Shown here piece by piece: positions 1 through 8,624 of a stretch of DNA of 64,000 bases. The stretch comes from Rhodovastum sp963804495. GTDB taxonomy: Bacteria; Pseudomonadota; Alphaproteobacteria; Acetobacterales; Acetobacteraceae. The notes below the pieces were generated by a model. It was not told where the DNA came from. It ran no database searches and was given only the letters and a program-made list of their open reading frames with translations. Each line of letters opens with the position of its first letter. Positions within the stretch are counted from its first letter, which is position 1. Where the stretch lies: assembly GCA_963804495.1 (NCBI GenBank), contig CAWDQN010000003.1, forward strand, positions 496,001-560,000, in the 5' to 3' direction. Position numbers and translations under genes: made by a program.

Positions 1-109
1 CGCCGGGAACGATATCGAGCAGAACAACCGGCACGCCCGCGTTGGCCACATGGGCGGCGATGCCGGCACCCATCACGCCGGCGCCGACCACGCCGACGCG
101 GCGGATCAT
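1..109 (-). CDS. 3-hydroxyacyl-CoA dehydrogenase, N-terminal fragment
   Basis: Only the first 36 residues lie in the window; the gene runs off its left edge. The N-terminus is a Rossmann fold with the dinucleotide motif GVVGAGVMGAGIAAHVA, which is characteristic of NAD-dependent 3-hydroxyacyl-CoA dehydrogenases of beta-oxidation (FadB or FadJ type, or a stand-alone Hbd). The ATG overlaps the stop of the upstream thiolase gene as ATGA, so translation is probably coupled. It appears to be the last visible member of the fatty-acid operon. A fused enoyl-CoA hydratase domain cannot be judged from this fragment. Confidence 0.85.
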   Translation of the reverse strand, partial: MIRRVGVVGAGVMGAGIAAHVANAGVPVVLLDIVPG

Positions 110-1239
110 GGCACCGCCTCCAGCACGGTGGCGATGCCCTGCCCGCCACCGATGCACTGGGTGGCGAGCGCATAGCGCCCGCCCTCGCGCCGCAGCAGTG
201 CGGCCGCCTTGCCGGTGATGCGCGCGCCGGTGGCGCCGAGCGGGTGGCCGATGGCAATGCCGCCGCCATCGATATTGGTGCGCGCCGGATCGAGGCCGAG
301 TTCGCGCATGCAGGCGATGGCCTGACTGGCGAAAGCCTCATTGATCTCGATCACATCGAGATCGGCAGCGCTGATGCCGGCACGGGCAAGCGCCTTGCGC
401 GTGGCTCCCACCGGCCCCATGCCCATCACTTCCGGCAGGCAGCCGGCGACCGCAATCGATTTCACCCGTGCCAGCGGCCGCAGCCCGCCCGCCTTGGCAA
501 AACCCGCAGTGCACACCAGCACCGCGGCGGCGCCATCGGTCAGCGGGCTCGACGTGCCGGCCGTCACCGTGCCGTCCACCCGGAACGCGGGCTTCAACGT
601 GGACAGTTTCTCCGCCGAGGTGTCGGGCCGGATGCAGCCGTCCTCGGCCACCCCCGCGATCGGCACGATCTCGTCGCGCAGGTTTCCGGCGGCGCGGGCC
701 GCCGCCGCCTTGCGGTGGCTCTCCACCGCGAACGCCTCCTGATCGGCGCGGGAAACCTGATGCTGCCGGGCGACGTTTTCGGCGGTCTCACCCATGGACA
801 TATAGGCCTGCGGGTATTCCTTCGCGAGCACCGGATTGGGCAGCGTGTTGTAGCCGCCCATCGGCACCCGGGTCATGCTTTCCACCCCCGCGCACAGGAA
901 CGCCTCGCCGGCGCCGAGCGCGATCGCCCCGGCGGCCTGGTGGATGGCCTGCATGGACGAACCGCAGAAACGGTTGACCGTCACCCCCGCCGCACCGCGG
1001 GGCAGGCCGGCGATGAAGCTGATCAGCCGGGCCACGTTCAGCCCCTGCTCGCCTTCGGGAAAAGCGCAGCCGACAATAACGTCTTCGATGGCTGAGGCAT
1101 CGATGCCGGACTCGGCCACCAGCGCCTGCACCACCTGGGCCGCCAGATCGTCCGGCCGCACCCGCGTGAGCTGACCCTTGGCGGCAAAATGAAAGGGCGA
1201 GCGCCGGTAGGCCGCGATGACGACATCCGTCATATCCAC
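106..1239 (-). CDS. Acetyl-CoA acyltransferase (thiolase)
   Basis: This 377-residue thiolase catalyses the last, thiolytic step of beta-oxidation, splitting 3-ketoacyl-CoA with CoA. All expected catalytic elements are present: the nucleophilic Cys in NRFCGSS (about residue 92), the His in GHPLGATGAR (about 332) and the acid/base Cys in TQCIGGGQG (about 362). Length is normal for the family (about 390). A start at the third codon (ATG at 1233) is equally possible. It lies between the MerR regulator and the hydroxyacyl-CoA dehydrogenase and overlaps the latter by 4 bases. The FadA type fits the context, but a biosynthetic acetyl-CoA acetyltransferase cannot be excluded. Confidence 0.92.
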   Translation of the reverse strand: MDMTDVVIAAYRRSPFHFAAKGQLTRVRPDDLAAQVVQALVAESGIDASAIEDVIVGCAFPEGEQGLNVARLISFIAGLPRGAAGVTVNRFCGSSMQAIHQAAGAIALGAGEAFLCAGVESMTRVPMGGYNTLPNPVLAKEYPQAYMSMGETAENVARQHQVSRADQEAFAVESHRKAAAARAAGNLRDEIVPIAGVAEDGCIRPDTSAEKLSTLKPAFRVDGTVTAGTSSPLTDGAAAVLVCTAGFAKAGGLRPLARVKSIAVAGCLPEVMGMGPVGATRKALARAGISAADLDVIEINEAFASQAIACMRELGLDPARTNIDGGGIAIGHPLGATGARITGKAAALLRREGGRYALATQCIGGGQGIATVLEAVP

Positions 1240-1281
1240 ATCTCCTGTCTGTTCATGCGTCCGGCATCAGCCGCGCGTCCA

Positions 1282-1689
1282 TCAACGGGTTTTCGCGGGC
1301 GGCGCGCGCCCGGCGAGGGCGGCGCGCGCCTGGCGTTCAATGTCGCGCAGTTCCGCCAGCGTCTGCTCCAGGTCACGCCGCTGCAATTCCAGCTCGCCGA
1401 TCCGGCGTTGCGTATGCTCCAGCAGAATTTTCAACTGGCTGGTCTGCCCGCGATCGGCGTCATAGAGGTCGAGGTATTCGCGAATCTCGTCGAGCGCGAA
1501 GCCGAGCCGCTTGCCGCGCAGCACCAGCAACAGCCGTGCGCGGTCGCGGTGGGTGAACACGCGGGCATTGCCGGCGCGCTGAGGCGAAACCAGCCCTTTC
1601 GCCTCATAGAAACGAATGGTCCGCGGCGTGACACCAAGGTCCTGCGCCAGCTGGTTGACCGAATAGATCGGGGGAGGTTCCTCGGCCAT
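1282..1689 (-). CDS. MerR-family transcriptional regulator of the fatty-acid operon
   Basis: The protein of about 135 residues has an N-terminal winged HTH (YSVNQLAQDLGVTPRTIRFY) followed by a long coiled-coil dimerisation helix (roughly residues 70-125), the MerR layout. It has no conserved Cys cluster for metals, so it fits the acyl-CoA/branched-chain catabolism regulators (LiuR-like) better than the metal or drug sensors. I chose the ATG at 1689 over 1722 because a purine-rich GAGGCGAAG directly precedes it and homology begins there. It lies within the operon between fadD and the thiolase, so autoregulation of the whole unit through the palindromic array at 4889-4924 is likely (inference). 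Confidence 0.85.
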   Translation of the reverse strand: MAEEPPPIYSVNQLAQDLGVTPRTIRFYEAKGLVSPQRAGNARVFTHRDRARLLLVLRGKRLGFALDEIREYLDLYDADRGQTSQLKILLEHTQRRIGELELQRRDLEQTLAELRDIERQARAALAGRAPPAKTR

Positions 1690-1734
1690 CTTCGCCTCGG
1701 AGTGAGCAAAACCTGGTTTCACGGCGCCGCGCCT

Positions 1735-3447
1735 TCAGGGTCGGGCGATGGGCGGCTGACGGAGCAACTCGTCGCGCAGTTCCTTGCGGGAGAGTTTGCC
1801 GACGGCGGTGCGCGGCAGTTCGGCGCGAATTTCGATCAGCCGCGGCATTTCCACCGGCGACAGCCGCTCGCGCAGGAATTCCTCCAGCGTCGCCTTGGTC
1901 AGCATCGCACCTGAGCGAAGTTGCACGAAGGCGGCCACGCTCTCGCCGCGATAGGAATCCGGCATGCCGAGCACGGTCGCGGCAGCGATGTCGGGGTGGG
2001 CATACAGGGCTTCCTCGACGGTACGCGGATAGACGTTGTAGCCCGAGCAGATGATCAGATCCTTGATGCGGTCGACCAGGGTGACGTAGCCGTCCGCATC
2101 CATGATGCCGACATCCCCTGTGCGCAGCCAGCCATCCGGGGTGGTGACCGCTTCGGTGTCCGCCGGGCGCTGCCAGTAGCCGCGCATGATGTTGGGGCCG
2201 CGCACCACCAGTTCGCCGCGCTCGCCGATCGGAACGCGGCGGGCGGGGTCGTCGAACGCGCGTATCTCGGCCCGCACGCCCGGCAGCGGCAGGCCGATGG
2301 TGCCGGCGCGGTTCTCGCCATTCACCGGGTTGCAGAAGCAGACCGGGCCGGCTTCCGTCAGCCCGTAGCCCTCCACCAGCACGCAGCCGCTCGCCGTCTC
2401 GAAGGCGCTTTTCACCGCCAGCGGCAGCGGCGCGCCGCCGGAGATGCAGGCGCGCACCGAGGCCAGATCGTCCTTGGTCGCGCCATGGTCGAGGATGGCC
2501 TTGAACAGCGTCGGCACGCCGGGGAACAGGGTGGGACGGCGGCGGCGCAAGGCGGCGAAAAGCTGCGGCGGGGCGAAGCGCGGCAGCAGCACGAGTTCGG
2601 CGCCCCAGGCCAGGCCGGCGTTCATCGCCGTCGTCATGGCAAAAACATGGAACAGCGGCAGCACCGCCAGCATCCGCTCCTCGCCCGGCCGGCTTTCGGG
2701 GAACCAGCGCTGCACCTGTCGGCAGTTGGCGACGAGATTGGCATGCGTGAGCATCACCCCCTTGGGCGTGCCGGTGGTGCCGCCGGTGTATTGCAGCACG
2801 GCGAGATCTTCCGGTCCCACGACAGGTGGAGACGAAATCGGCGCGGCTGCGACCAGATGGTCGAAGGTCACAACGCGATCATCGTTGCGCGGCACGCTGG
2901 CCAGCATGCGCCGGTTGGCGACCCGGAACGCCACCGCCTTGAGCGGCCGCAGCGCCCGGTGGAACCGGCAGGCCACCACCCGCTTCACCGTGCCGCGACC
3001 GAGCAGACCCAGCACGCGCGGGAAGATCGGATCGAGGTCGATCGCCACCATGATGCTGGTGCCGGAGTCCGCGGCCTGGGCGGCGAGTTCAGCCTCGACG
3101 TAGAGCGGATTGAAATTCACCACCGTCGCCCCCGCCTTCAGGGCGGCGAAGAAAGCGATCACGAAATAGGGAGAATTCGGCAGGCACAGCCCGATTCGCG
3201 TGCCCGGCCCGGCCCCCATCTCGGCAAACCCCGAAGCGGCGCGATCGACCAGCGCGCCGAGTTCGGCATAGGTCCAGCGCCGGCCGAGGAAGTCCAGCGC
3301 CGGCCTGGGGCCGAAACGCCGGACCGCCGCATCCAGCAGATCGGTCAGCGTGCCGGGTGTCTCGTCGAACGTCCAGTCGATCCCGTTGGGATAGGCATGC
3401 AGCCACGGTGAAGTCGCTGCGTCCGATGTTTGTGGCTGTGTCGCCAT
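1735..3447 (-). CDS. fadD: Long-chain fatty-acid--CoA ligase
   Basis: This 570-residue ANL-superfamily enzyme activates fatty acids to acyl-CoA through an acyl-adenylate at the inner membrane. Visible motifs are the phosphate-binding YTGGTTGTPKGV, GYGLTEAGP (adenine pocket), GWLRTGDVG, the hinge DRIKDLIICSGYNVYP, and the C-terminal catalytic Lys in RTAVGKLSRKE. Length matches FadD. It lies 36 bases downstream of fadL and 45 bases upstream of the MerR gene, all on the same strand, giving import, activation, control and oxidation in one transcription unit. A medium-chain specificity cannot be excluded. Confidence 0.93.
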   Translation of the reverse strand: MATQPQTSDAATSPWLHAYPNGIDWTFDETPGTLTDLLDAAVRRFGPRPALDFLGRRWTYAELGALVDRAASGFAEMGAGPGTRIGLCLPNSPYFVIAFFAALKAGATVVNFNPLYVEAELAAQAADSGTSIMVAIDLDPIFPRVLGLLGRGTVKRVVACRFHRALRPLKAVAFRVANRRMLASVPRNDDRVVTFDHLVAAAPISSPPVVGPEDLAVLQYTGGTTGTPKGVMLTHANLVANCRQVQRWFPESRPGEERMLAVLPLFHVFAMTTAMNAGLAWGAELVLLPRFAPPQLFAALRRRRPTLFPGVPTLFKAILDHGATKDDLASVRACISGGAPLPLAVKSAFETASGCVLVEGYGLTEAGPVCFCNPVNGENRAGTIGLPLPGVRAEIRAFDDPARRVPIGERGELVVRGPNIMRGYWQRPADTEAVTTPDGWLRTGDVGIMDADGYVTLVDRIKDLIICSGYNVYPRTVEEALYAHPDIAAATVLGMPDSYRGESVAAFVQLRSGAMLTKATLEEFLRERLSPVEMPRLIEIRAELPRTAVGKLSRKELRDELLRQPPIARP

Positions 3448-3483
3448 CTGTACTGTTTCCCCCGTGATTGCGCGATCGCGCGC

Positions 3484-4827
3484 TCAGAACGCCAAGCTTG
3501 CCTCAAGCGAAAGGATGTTGATCTGGTTGTTGTAGCTTGCCTGCAAATTGCCCTGCCCGAAGTTCGGCGTGCCCGGCCCCAGATCGGCCAGATCGACCTT
3601 GGAACTGTCGACGAAGATGTGGGAATAGGCGGCCGAAATTGCCAGCTTCGGAATCGGCTTCCAGGTGGCGCCGACCGACAGCCAGTAGCGGTTGTTGTCG
3701 GGGATACGCGGCGTGCGATAGGCGTTGCTCACCGGAGTGATGTCCACCGCCGCGCCGCTGCGCAGGGTGACGGTGTCGTTCAACTGCCAATCGGCGCCGA
3801 CCGAGACCATCACCGTGTTGTTCCAGTTCTCCTGGGTCAGCAACTCGCCGGCCGGGTAGCTGACCAGCAGGTCCTTGAAGCGCGACCACAGCGTGTAGTC
3901 GACGCTGGCAAGCAGCGTCACCGGTGTGATGTCCTGCGCCAGCGACAGCGAGAACGTGTCCGGCGTGACGAGTTTGGCGACCGCATTGGCGCCGCTGAAA
4001 ACCGGCGACGGCGCCAGCGGCGCCGGCACGCCGGAGAACGCGACGCTGCCGGAAAGCTTGTGGAAGACCGGCGAGCGGTAATCGAAGCCGACCTTGGTTC
4101 CCGGCAAGGGCTGATACAGCAGACCGACCTGCCAGCCCACCGCGGTGTCGCTGCCCTTCACCGAGCTGATGCCGTCGTTCTGACCTGGCACATAGCCGGG
4201 GATGCCGTACAACGCGCCGAGGCTGCCGAAATCCACCGCCTTGCTCAACCGCGCATCGGCCAGTTCCACCCGCAGCGCGGCCGCGACCGACAGGGTCGGC
4301 AGCGCCTGCCAGGCCACCGACGGGGTGAAGTCGGTGGTGACCAGGCTGCTGGTCAGCGCATAATACCGGGTGATGGACTCCGGATCGTATTTGGTCGACA
4401 AGCCGAACGGCGAATTGACCGCCAGGCCCACATGCCAGTCCGGTGCCACCTGCGCGGTCGCATAGAAGCTCGGCAGCAGCACACTTTCGCCGGCATCGTG
4501 GCCGACGGTGCCGCCGGCGGGAAACGGGCCATAGGGCGTGTTCAGGCTGGCGCTGCCGCTGCTCAGATACACCTGCGGCATGATCAGGGCGCCGCTGAGG
4601 CTGATCTGGTACCCGGGCAACTGGGTCATGCCGGCGGGGTTGTAGAACAGGGTGGACGGATCGTCGGATCTTGCCGCCGAACCGGCGTAGGAGGCGCCCT
4701 GATAGGCCGCACTCTGCTCCAGCAGCGCGAAGCCGGATGCCTGCGCAGTGACGGCCGCACAGGCCGTGCCCAGGGCAATACCGACCAGCAGCGCCGACCG
4801 GCGGCCGGCGCCAAATCGCTCTCGCAT
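3484..4827 (-). CDS. fadL: FadL/TodX-family outer-membrane fatty-acid transporter
   Basis: This is an outer-membrane beta-barrel of about 447 residues that carries long-chain fatty acids or hydrophobic compounds across the outer membrane. A signal peptide ends near AAVTAQA, and the mature protein begins SGFALLEQSAAYQGASYAG, followed by DDPSTLFYNPAGMT; the NPA signature is diagnostic of FadL. The C-terminus ends in Phe (LEASLAF), as expected for a barrel recognised by the BAM complex. The start at 4827 is set by a strong GGAGGAG nine bases upstream; the longer open frame reads through the upstream hexamer repeats and is not coding. It is probably the first gene of the operon. Confidence 0.93.
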   Translation of the reverse strand: MRERFGAGRRSALLVGIALGTACAAVTAQASGFALLEQSAAYQGASYAGSAARSDDPSTLFYNPAGMTQLPGYQISLSGALIMPQVYLSSGSASLNTPYGPFPAGGTVGHDAGESVLLPSFYATAQVAPDWHVGLAVNSPFGLSTKYDPESITRYYALTSSLVTTDFTPSVAWQALPTLSVAAALRVELADARLSKAVDFGSLGALYGIPGYVPGQNDGISSVKGSDTAVGWQVGLLYQPLPGTKVGFDYRSPVFHKLSGSVAFSGVPAPLAPSPVFSGANAVAKLVTPDTFSLSLAQDITPVTLLASVDYTLWSRFKDLLVSYPAGELLTQENWNNTVMVSVGADWQLNDTVTLRSGAAVDITPVSNAYRTPRIPDNNRYWLSVGATWKPIPKLAISAAYSHIFVDSSKVDLADLGPGTPNFGQGNLQASYNNQINILSLEASLAF

Positions 4828-4888
4828 CGTTTGTGTCTCCTCCCGAACCAGGACTGTTTGGTTTCCTGCCGAACCAACTAAACCATCG

Positions 4889-4924
4889 CTTGACGTTAAC
4901 GTCAACGTCAACGTCAACGTCAAG
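4889..4924. promoter_or_regulatory. Tandem hexamer array with perfect palindrome upstream of fadL
   Basis: Six consecutive hexamers (CTTGAC, GTTAAC, GTCAAC three times, GTCAAG) lie about 60 bases upstream of the fadL start. The first part is a perfect 16-base palindrome, TTGACGTTAACGTCAA (4890-4905). ACGT-centred dyads of this kind resemble operators of MerR-type regulators of acyl-CoA catabolism (LiuR type, from memory), and a MerR gene lies in the operon. The extra half-sites could allow several dimers to bind or could be slippage products. Operator function is inferred. Confidence 0.6.
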
Positions 4925-4934
4925 CGTCGGAGCG

Positions 4935-5045
4935 TTGCCCCGAACCCCACCAAAGGGTGCAGGCCCCTTGGCGCCTGGACTCAACGAATGGGGTCAAGGG
5001 GGCCACTGCCCCCTTGCGGGTCCAGGGCAGAGCCCTGGCCTTCCT
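4935..5045. repeat. GC-rich palindromic intergenic repeat (copy 1)
   Basis: This is a member of the recurring repeat family. Its core near 5018-5040 is the dyad GGTCCAGGGCAGAGCCCTGG, next to the dyad GGGGGCCACTGCCCCC (5008-5023). The end CCTTCCTT touches the stop codon of the sugar kinase gene directly. Other copies are at 7846, 14038, 17852, 37976, 42893, 50808 and 57527. It may act as a transcription terminator for the kinase gene. Confidence 0.75.
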
Positions 5046-5975
5046 TCACCCACGCAACCTGGCGTGCAGACGCTCCACATCGGCCCGCGCGGGATGCGCC
5101 GTACCCGTGTGCATCACCGCCGCCGCCCCGCCGGCCATGCCCCAGGCAAACGCATCCTCGTCGGACGCGCCGCGCGCGAGCGCCAGCACCATCGCCCCGG
5201 TGAAACTGTCGCCGGCCCCCACCGCACTGCGCGCCTCCACCTCGATCGGCGGCAGATGCAGCGCCCCGGCCGCGGTGGCCAGCACCGCGCCGAGATGGCC
5301 GCGGGTGACCGCAATGCGCTGCGCCGCACCCGCACGCACCATGGCGACGGCGGCCTGCTCCAACTCCCCGGCGCCCTGCAACTTGTGGCCGACCAGCAAC
5401 TCGAACTCGCCCAAACTCGGCTTGATCAGTGCCAGCCCCTGGCCGAGCGCCGCCCGCAACGGCGCGCCCGAGGTGTCGAGCACGACATGCCGGCCGGTGC
5501 GGGCGGCGATCCGGGCGAGACGTGCGTAGAAATCCTCCGGCATGCCGGGGGCCAGGCTGCCGCTGGCGACGATCCAGTCGCCGGACACCTGCTCGACCGA
5601 AGCCAGCGCCGCCTGCCATTCGTCTTCCGAAACGCACGGACCCGCGGCCACGAAGCGGTATTCCTGCCGGCTGGCGCAATCATGCACGGTGTAGCTGATG
5701 CGGGTGCGGCCGGCGATGCGCACGGCAAGGCAGGGCACACGCTCCTCGGCCAGCAATTCCTCGAGGAACTGGCCAGGAAAGCCGCCGGCGAGCACGATGG
5801 CGAGCACGTCGCCGCCGAGCTCGTGCACGACGCGGGCGACGTTGACGCCGCCGCCGCCGGGGTCCTGCATTTCGGAGAACGTGCGAATTTTGTGAATGGG
5901 CCGCACAGTTTCGGCATCGCAGGCGATGTCGACGGTCGGGTTCACGGTCAGGGTGATGATGCGGGGCTCGGTCAC
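5046..5975 (-). CDS. PfkB-family hexose-phosphate kinase (Pfk2/1-phosphofructokinase type)
   Basis: This is a ribokinase-fold sugar kinase of about 309 residues, probably phosphorylating fructose 6-phosphate, fructose 1-phosphate or a related hexose phosphate with ATP. The N-terminus ITLTVNPTVDIA, the sugar-binding GGGGVNVAR and the C-terminal AVGAGDSFTGAMV with the catalytic Asp are diagnostic. The frame is open to 6323, but homology begins at TEPRIITLT, so the GTG at 5975 is the probable start, with GGAAAA about ten bases upstream. It stands alone: the divergent neighbour is a creatininase-family gene. The exact substrate cannot be read from sequence. Confidence 0.9.
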   Translation of the reverse strand: MTEPRIITLTVNPTVDIACDAETVRPIHKIRTFSEMQDPGGGGVNVARVVHELGGDVLAIVLAGGFPGQFLEELLAEERVPCLAVRIAGRTRISYTVHDCASRQEYRFVAAGPCVSEDEWQAALASVEQVSGDWIVASGSLAPGMPEDFYARLARIAARTGRHVVLDTSGAPLRAALGQGLALIKPSLGEFELLVGHKLQGAGELEQAAVAMVRAGAAQRIAVTRGHLGAVLATAAGALHLPPIEVEARSAVGAGDSFTGAMVLALARGASDEDAFAWGMAGGAAAVMHTGTAHPARADVERLHARLRG

Positions 5976-6138
5976 GGAATCGGGTTTTCCCCAGCCGGCG
6001 ATGCTGCGGCTGATCCAACATAGGGCGGGCGCAGGTCGTTGCCCGGTGTCGGCAATCGGGCGGGTCTGGTCAAGCGGAAGATTGACCGCGCGGCGCGGCG
6101 GCGGAACACTCCCTGCCGGCAAACCGGAGGGGGGAAGC

Positions 6139-6876
6139 ATGCAACTCGCGCTCTGCACCTGGCAGGACGTGCAAGAATACCTGGGGCGCCAGACCGGCAT
6201 CATCCTTCCGATCGGCTCGGTGGAGCAGCACGGGCCGAACGGGCTGATCGGCACCGACCACCTGACCGCCGAGGTGGTCGCCCGCGGGGTGGGCGAGCGC
6301 ATCGGCTGCCTGGTGGCGCCCACGCTCGCTTACGGCATGTCGCAGCACCATCTTGGCTTCACCGGTTCGGCCACCTTGAAACCTTCGACGCTCATGCTGG
6401 TGGTGCGCGACATCGTGCAGTCGCTGGCGGTGCACGGATTCCGGCGGTTCTTCTTCATCAACGGCCATGGCGGCAACATCGCCAGCGTGACCGCGGGCTT
6501 TGACGAACTCTATGCCATGCGCTCGCTTGGCGAAGCGGAGCAGCCGGTGCGCTGCCGCCTGAGCTTCTGGGCGGGACCGCGCACCCGGGCGCTGACGAAA
6601 CAACTGTACGGAGATGCCGAGGGCGGCCACGCCACCTGTTCGGAAGTGTCGCTGGCACAATATTACCAGCCGCAGGCGATCAAGCAGGCACAGATGTCGC
6701 CGCATATTGCGCCGACATCGCCCTGGTTCTTCGACGCATCCGACTATCGCACGCGGTTTCCGGACGGGCGGATCGGCTCGGCGCCCTCGCTGTCCTCGCC
6801 GGAGGACGGTGCGCGGCTGTATCAGACGGCGGTCGAGGACATGGTCGAGGCCTGTCAGGCATTTCTGGCGGATTGA
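6139..6876 (+). CDS. Creatininase-family amidohydrolase
   Basis: This 245-residue protein belongs to the creatininase/creatinine amidohydrolase family (also including MftE and FAPy deformylases), metal-dependent enzymes cleaving C-N bonds. Seen: LPIGSVEQHGPNG with the metal-ligand Glu/His, GTDHLTAE, the YGMSQHHLGFTG segment and INGHGGN, the last being the family hallmark. A strong AGGGGGGAA precedes the ATG by six bases. No neighbouring pathway gene suggests a substrate, so creatininase activity itself should not be assumed. Confidence 0.88.
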   Translation: MQLALCTWQDVQEYLGRQTGIILPIGSVEQHGPNGLIGTDHLTAEVVARGVGERIGCLVAPTLAYGMSQHHLGFTGSATLKPSTLMLVVRDIVQSLAVHGFRRFFFINGHGGNIASVTAGFDELYAMRSLGEAEQPVRCRLSFWAGPRTRALTKQLYGDAEGGHATCSEVSLAQYYQPQAIKQAQMSPHIAPTSPWFFDASDYRTRFPDGRIGSAPSLSSPEDGARLYQTAVEDMVEACQAFLAD

Positions 6877-6998
6877 CCGCGACGGCGCTGGCGGATCGCC
6901 GCGGCCAGCAAACATCTCCAGGGCGTGATATTCCCCGCCGCCCCTATCGGGCCAGCAGGAAGGAAACGTTGCGCGCCGCGCCGACGTTGCATTTCACG

Positions 6999-7025
6999 GT
7001 GATTCTGTAACCGAATCACGTTTTT
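6999..7025 (+). terminator. Rho-independent terminator after the creatininase-family gene
   Basis: A 7-bp stem (GTGATTC pairing with GAATCAC) with a short loop is followed by G and five Ts. It lies about 120 bases after the stop codon at 6876. Confidence 0.65.
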
Positions 7026-7158
7026 CTAACGCCAGGCCCGATGGCGTATGTCCTATAAATTCGCATGAACCCGTCCATAACATCAGAGTGATGGCGGCGA
7101 AACGGTTTAGCTATTCGCATGTCCCGGCGGAATCGGATCTTGAAAAGAACGAGGAACG

Positions 7159-7671
7159 ATGTCCATGTTAGCGGACCCGGCATCTCCCTTCATGCTGAAG
7201 GAACCTGGATCAATTCCCGGTGCTATCGGTCATCGTGGCGGACCGGTGCAGCATTTCGGGCGCGCGCCCGGCGGACTTGCTCGTCTGATCTCCGGCTGGG
7301 GAGACCACGAGCAGGAGCATGTCTGGAACGATGGTTTCATAGCAGTGATTGCGGTGACCCGGCGGTCCAGACCGCCGGCGCTGATCCTCAGCATCTCCGG
7401 CCAGCCTTACTTGCCGACACAAGGCCAGGCGCAGGAAATCACCGTCTACACCAATGGCTGGTTCGCCGGATTCTGGCGCCTCGACGCCGATCGGCCCCAC
7501 CGGCTCGACGCGCCCATCGAATCCGAATGGTGGTCGGCGCAAAATGACACCCATGTCCTGCAGATCGGCCTGCTGATGCCCAACGCCGCACGCCCGGTCA
7601 GGGCGTCCTGGGGCGCCGAGCGGCGGCGGCTTGCCTTCTGCTTGCATACCATCGAGTTTCACCCCGCGTGA
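7159..7671 (+). CDS. Conserved hypothetical protein
   Basis: This 170-residue protein has no signal peptide and no recognised catalytic motif. It has the beta-rich look of a carbohydrate-binding-like domain (ITVYTNGWFAGFWRL, then a Trp-rich segment ESEWWSAQ). The centre, GWGDHEQEHVWNDGF, resembles accessory domains I have seen attached to glycosyltransferases in Acetobacteraceae, but this is recollection, not a search. The ATG at 7159 follows GAACGAGGAACG. It is a monocistronic unit ending just before a long inverted repeat. Confidence 0.6.
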   Translation: MSMLADPASPFMLKEPGSIPGAIGHRGGPVQHFGRAPGGLARLISGWGDHEQEHVWNDGFIAVIAVTRRSRPPALILSISGQPYLPTQGQAQEITVYTNGWFAGFWRLDADRPHRLDAPIESEWWSAQNDTHVLQIGLLMPNAARPVRASWGAERRRLAFCLHTIEFHPA

Positions 7672-7700
7672 CCTGTCGGGGCGCGGCCCCGAACCCGCCC

Positions 7701-8076
7701 CTTGCCTAGAGCAACCTTGCCTAGAGCAACATAGGCCAGACTGGCGATAGAAAACCGATAAAGTTGCTTGATAAAACAAAGAGCGAGAGCGCTCCGACCG
7801 TTTACGGTCAGCAGGAAAGCGCGCTAGCGCGTCCTTGGCGTGACGGCTGGCCCTGGACCCGCCAAGGGCCGACAGGCCCCTTGTGCCCATCAGGGATGGG
7901 GGAAACTATCCACGGACCCCGTCGCGCCAAGGCCCGCCGAGCGCTTTCCGGGCACAGGCCCGGCCCTGCCGGAGCGCTTTCACCCTGACCGTAAACGGTC
8001 GGAGCGTTCTCGCTCTTTGCTTTATTGAATAACCTTATCGGCCGGCTGTCGCCAGTCTGGCCGATGTTGCTCTATG
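7701..8076. repeat. Long imperfect inverted repeat (about 90-bp arms), MITE-like
   Basis: The left arm is about 7721-7811 and the right arm about 7985-8075. Reverse-complemented, they match at most positions, including GGCCAGACTGGCGA, GAGCGAGA/GAGCGAGA and CTCCGACCGTTTACGGTCAG. The left side begins with an exact 15-base duplication, CTTGCCTAGAGCAAC (7701-7715 and 7716-7730). The centre (about 7846-7900) includes a copy of the recurring GC-rich repeat. The right arm runs through the rubrerythrin stop codon (8072-8074). No gene is seen inside. A non-autonomous mobile element is one explanation; a large terminator is another. Confidence 0.7.
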
Positions 8077-8491
8077 CCAATTCGTCAAGCGCGCGCTGAA
8101 ACCGCCTTGCATGCGTGCGCTCGGCCTTGGCCAGCGTCTCGAACCATTCCGCAATATCGTCGAATCCTTCCTCGCGGGCGACGCGCGCCATAGCAGGATA
8201 CATGTCGACGTATTCCCGCTCCTCGCTGACAATCGCCGCCGCCAGATTATCGCTGGTCGCGCCGATCGCCATGCCGGTGGGTGGATCGCCCACCGCCTCG
8301 AGGAACTCCAGATGTCCATACGCATGCCCGGCCTCGCCCTCGGCCGTCGAGCGGAAGACCGCGGCAATATCATTATAGCCTTCGATATCGGCCTTCTGGG
8401 CGAAATACAGATAGCGGCGACTGGCCTGGCTTTCGCCAGAAAAGGCGGTTTTGAGGTTTTCTTCTGTTCTTGTGCCCTTAAGCGCGGCCAT
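8072..8491 (-). CDS. Rubrerythrin family protein (diiron, no rubredoxin domain)
   Basis: This four-helix ferritin-like protein of about 139 residues has the diiron ligand pattern of rubrerythrins: Glu in SGESQASRRYLYFA, Glu-x-x-His in EGEAGHAYGH, Glu in EEREYVDMY, and Glu-x-x-His in AERTHARRF. It lacks the C-terminal rubredoxin Cys4 module, so electrons must come from another donor. The family reduces hydrogen peroxide in the cytoplasm. The second ATG (8491) is preferred because GGGAG lies six bases upstream of it, while the first ATG abuts GGGAG. The stop codon lies in the arm of the adjacent inverted repeat. Confidence 0.92.
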   Translation of the reverse strand: MAALKGTRTEENLKTAFSGESQASRRYLYFAQKADIEGYNDIAAVFRSTAEGEAGHAYGHLEFLEAVGDPPTGMAIGATSDNLAAAIVSEEREYVDMYPAMARVAREEGFDDIAEWFETLAKAERTHARRFQRALDELA

Positions 8492-8624
8492 GCCCATCTC
8501 CCGTGTCGAGCCATTTTTGTCCAGAAAGCAGGGGCAAACCCTCTTCCCGCCCCGGCATGATGCCGCAGAGCGATGTCGTTGCCTACCAGGATTTCGCGTC
8601 CTACGTGTGTCGCCGCGCCGACAT

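Noticed and set aside
4828..4953. N-terminal extension of FadL with a Leu-Thr repeat
   Set aside because: It is the translation of the hexamer array; the true start has a strong ribosome-binding site and is followed by a signal peptide.
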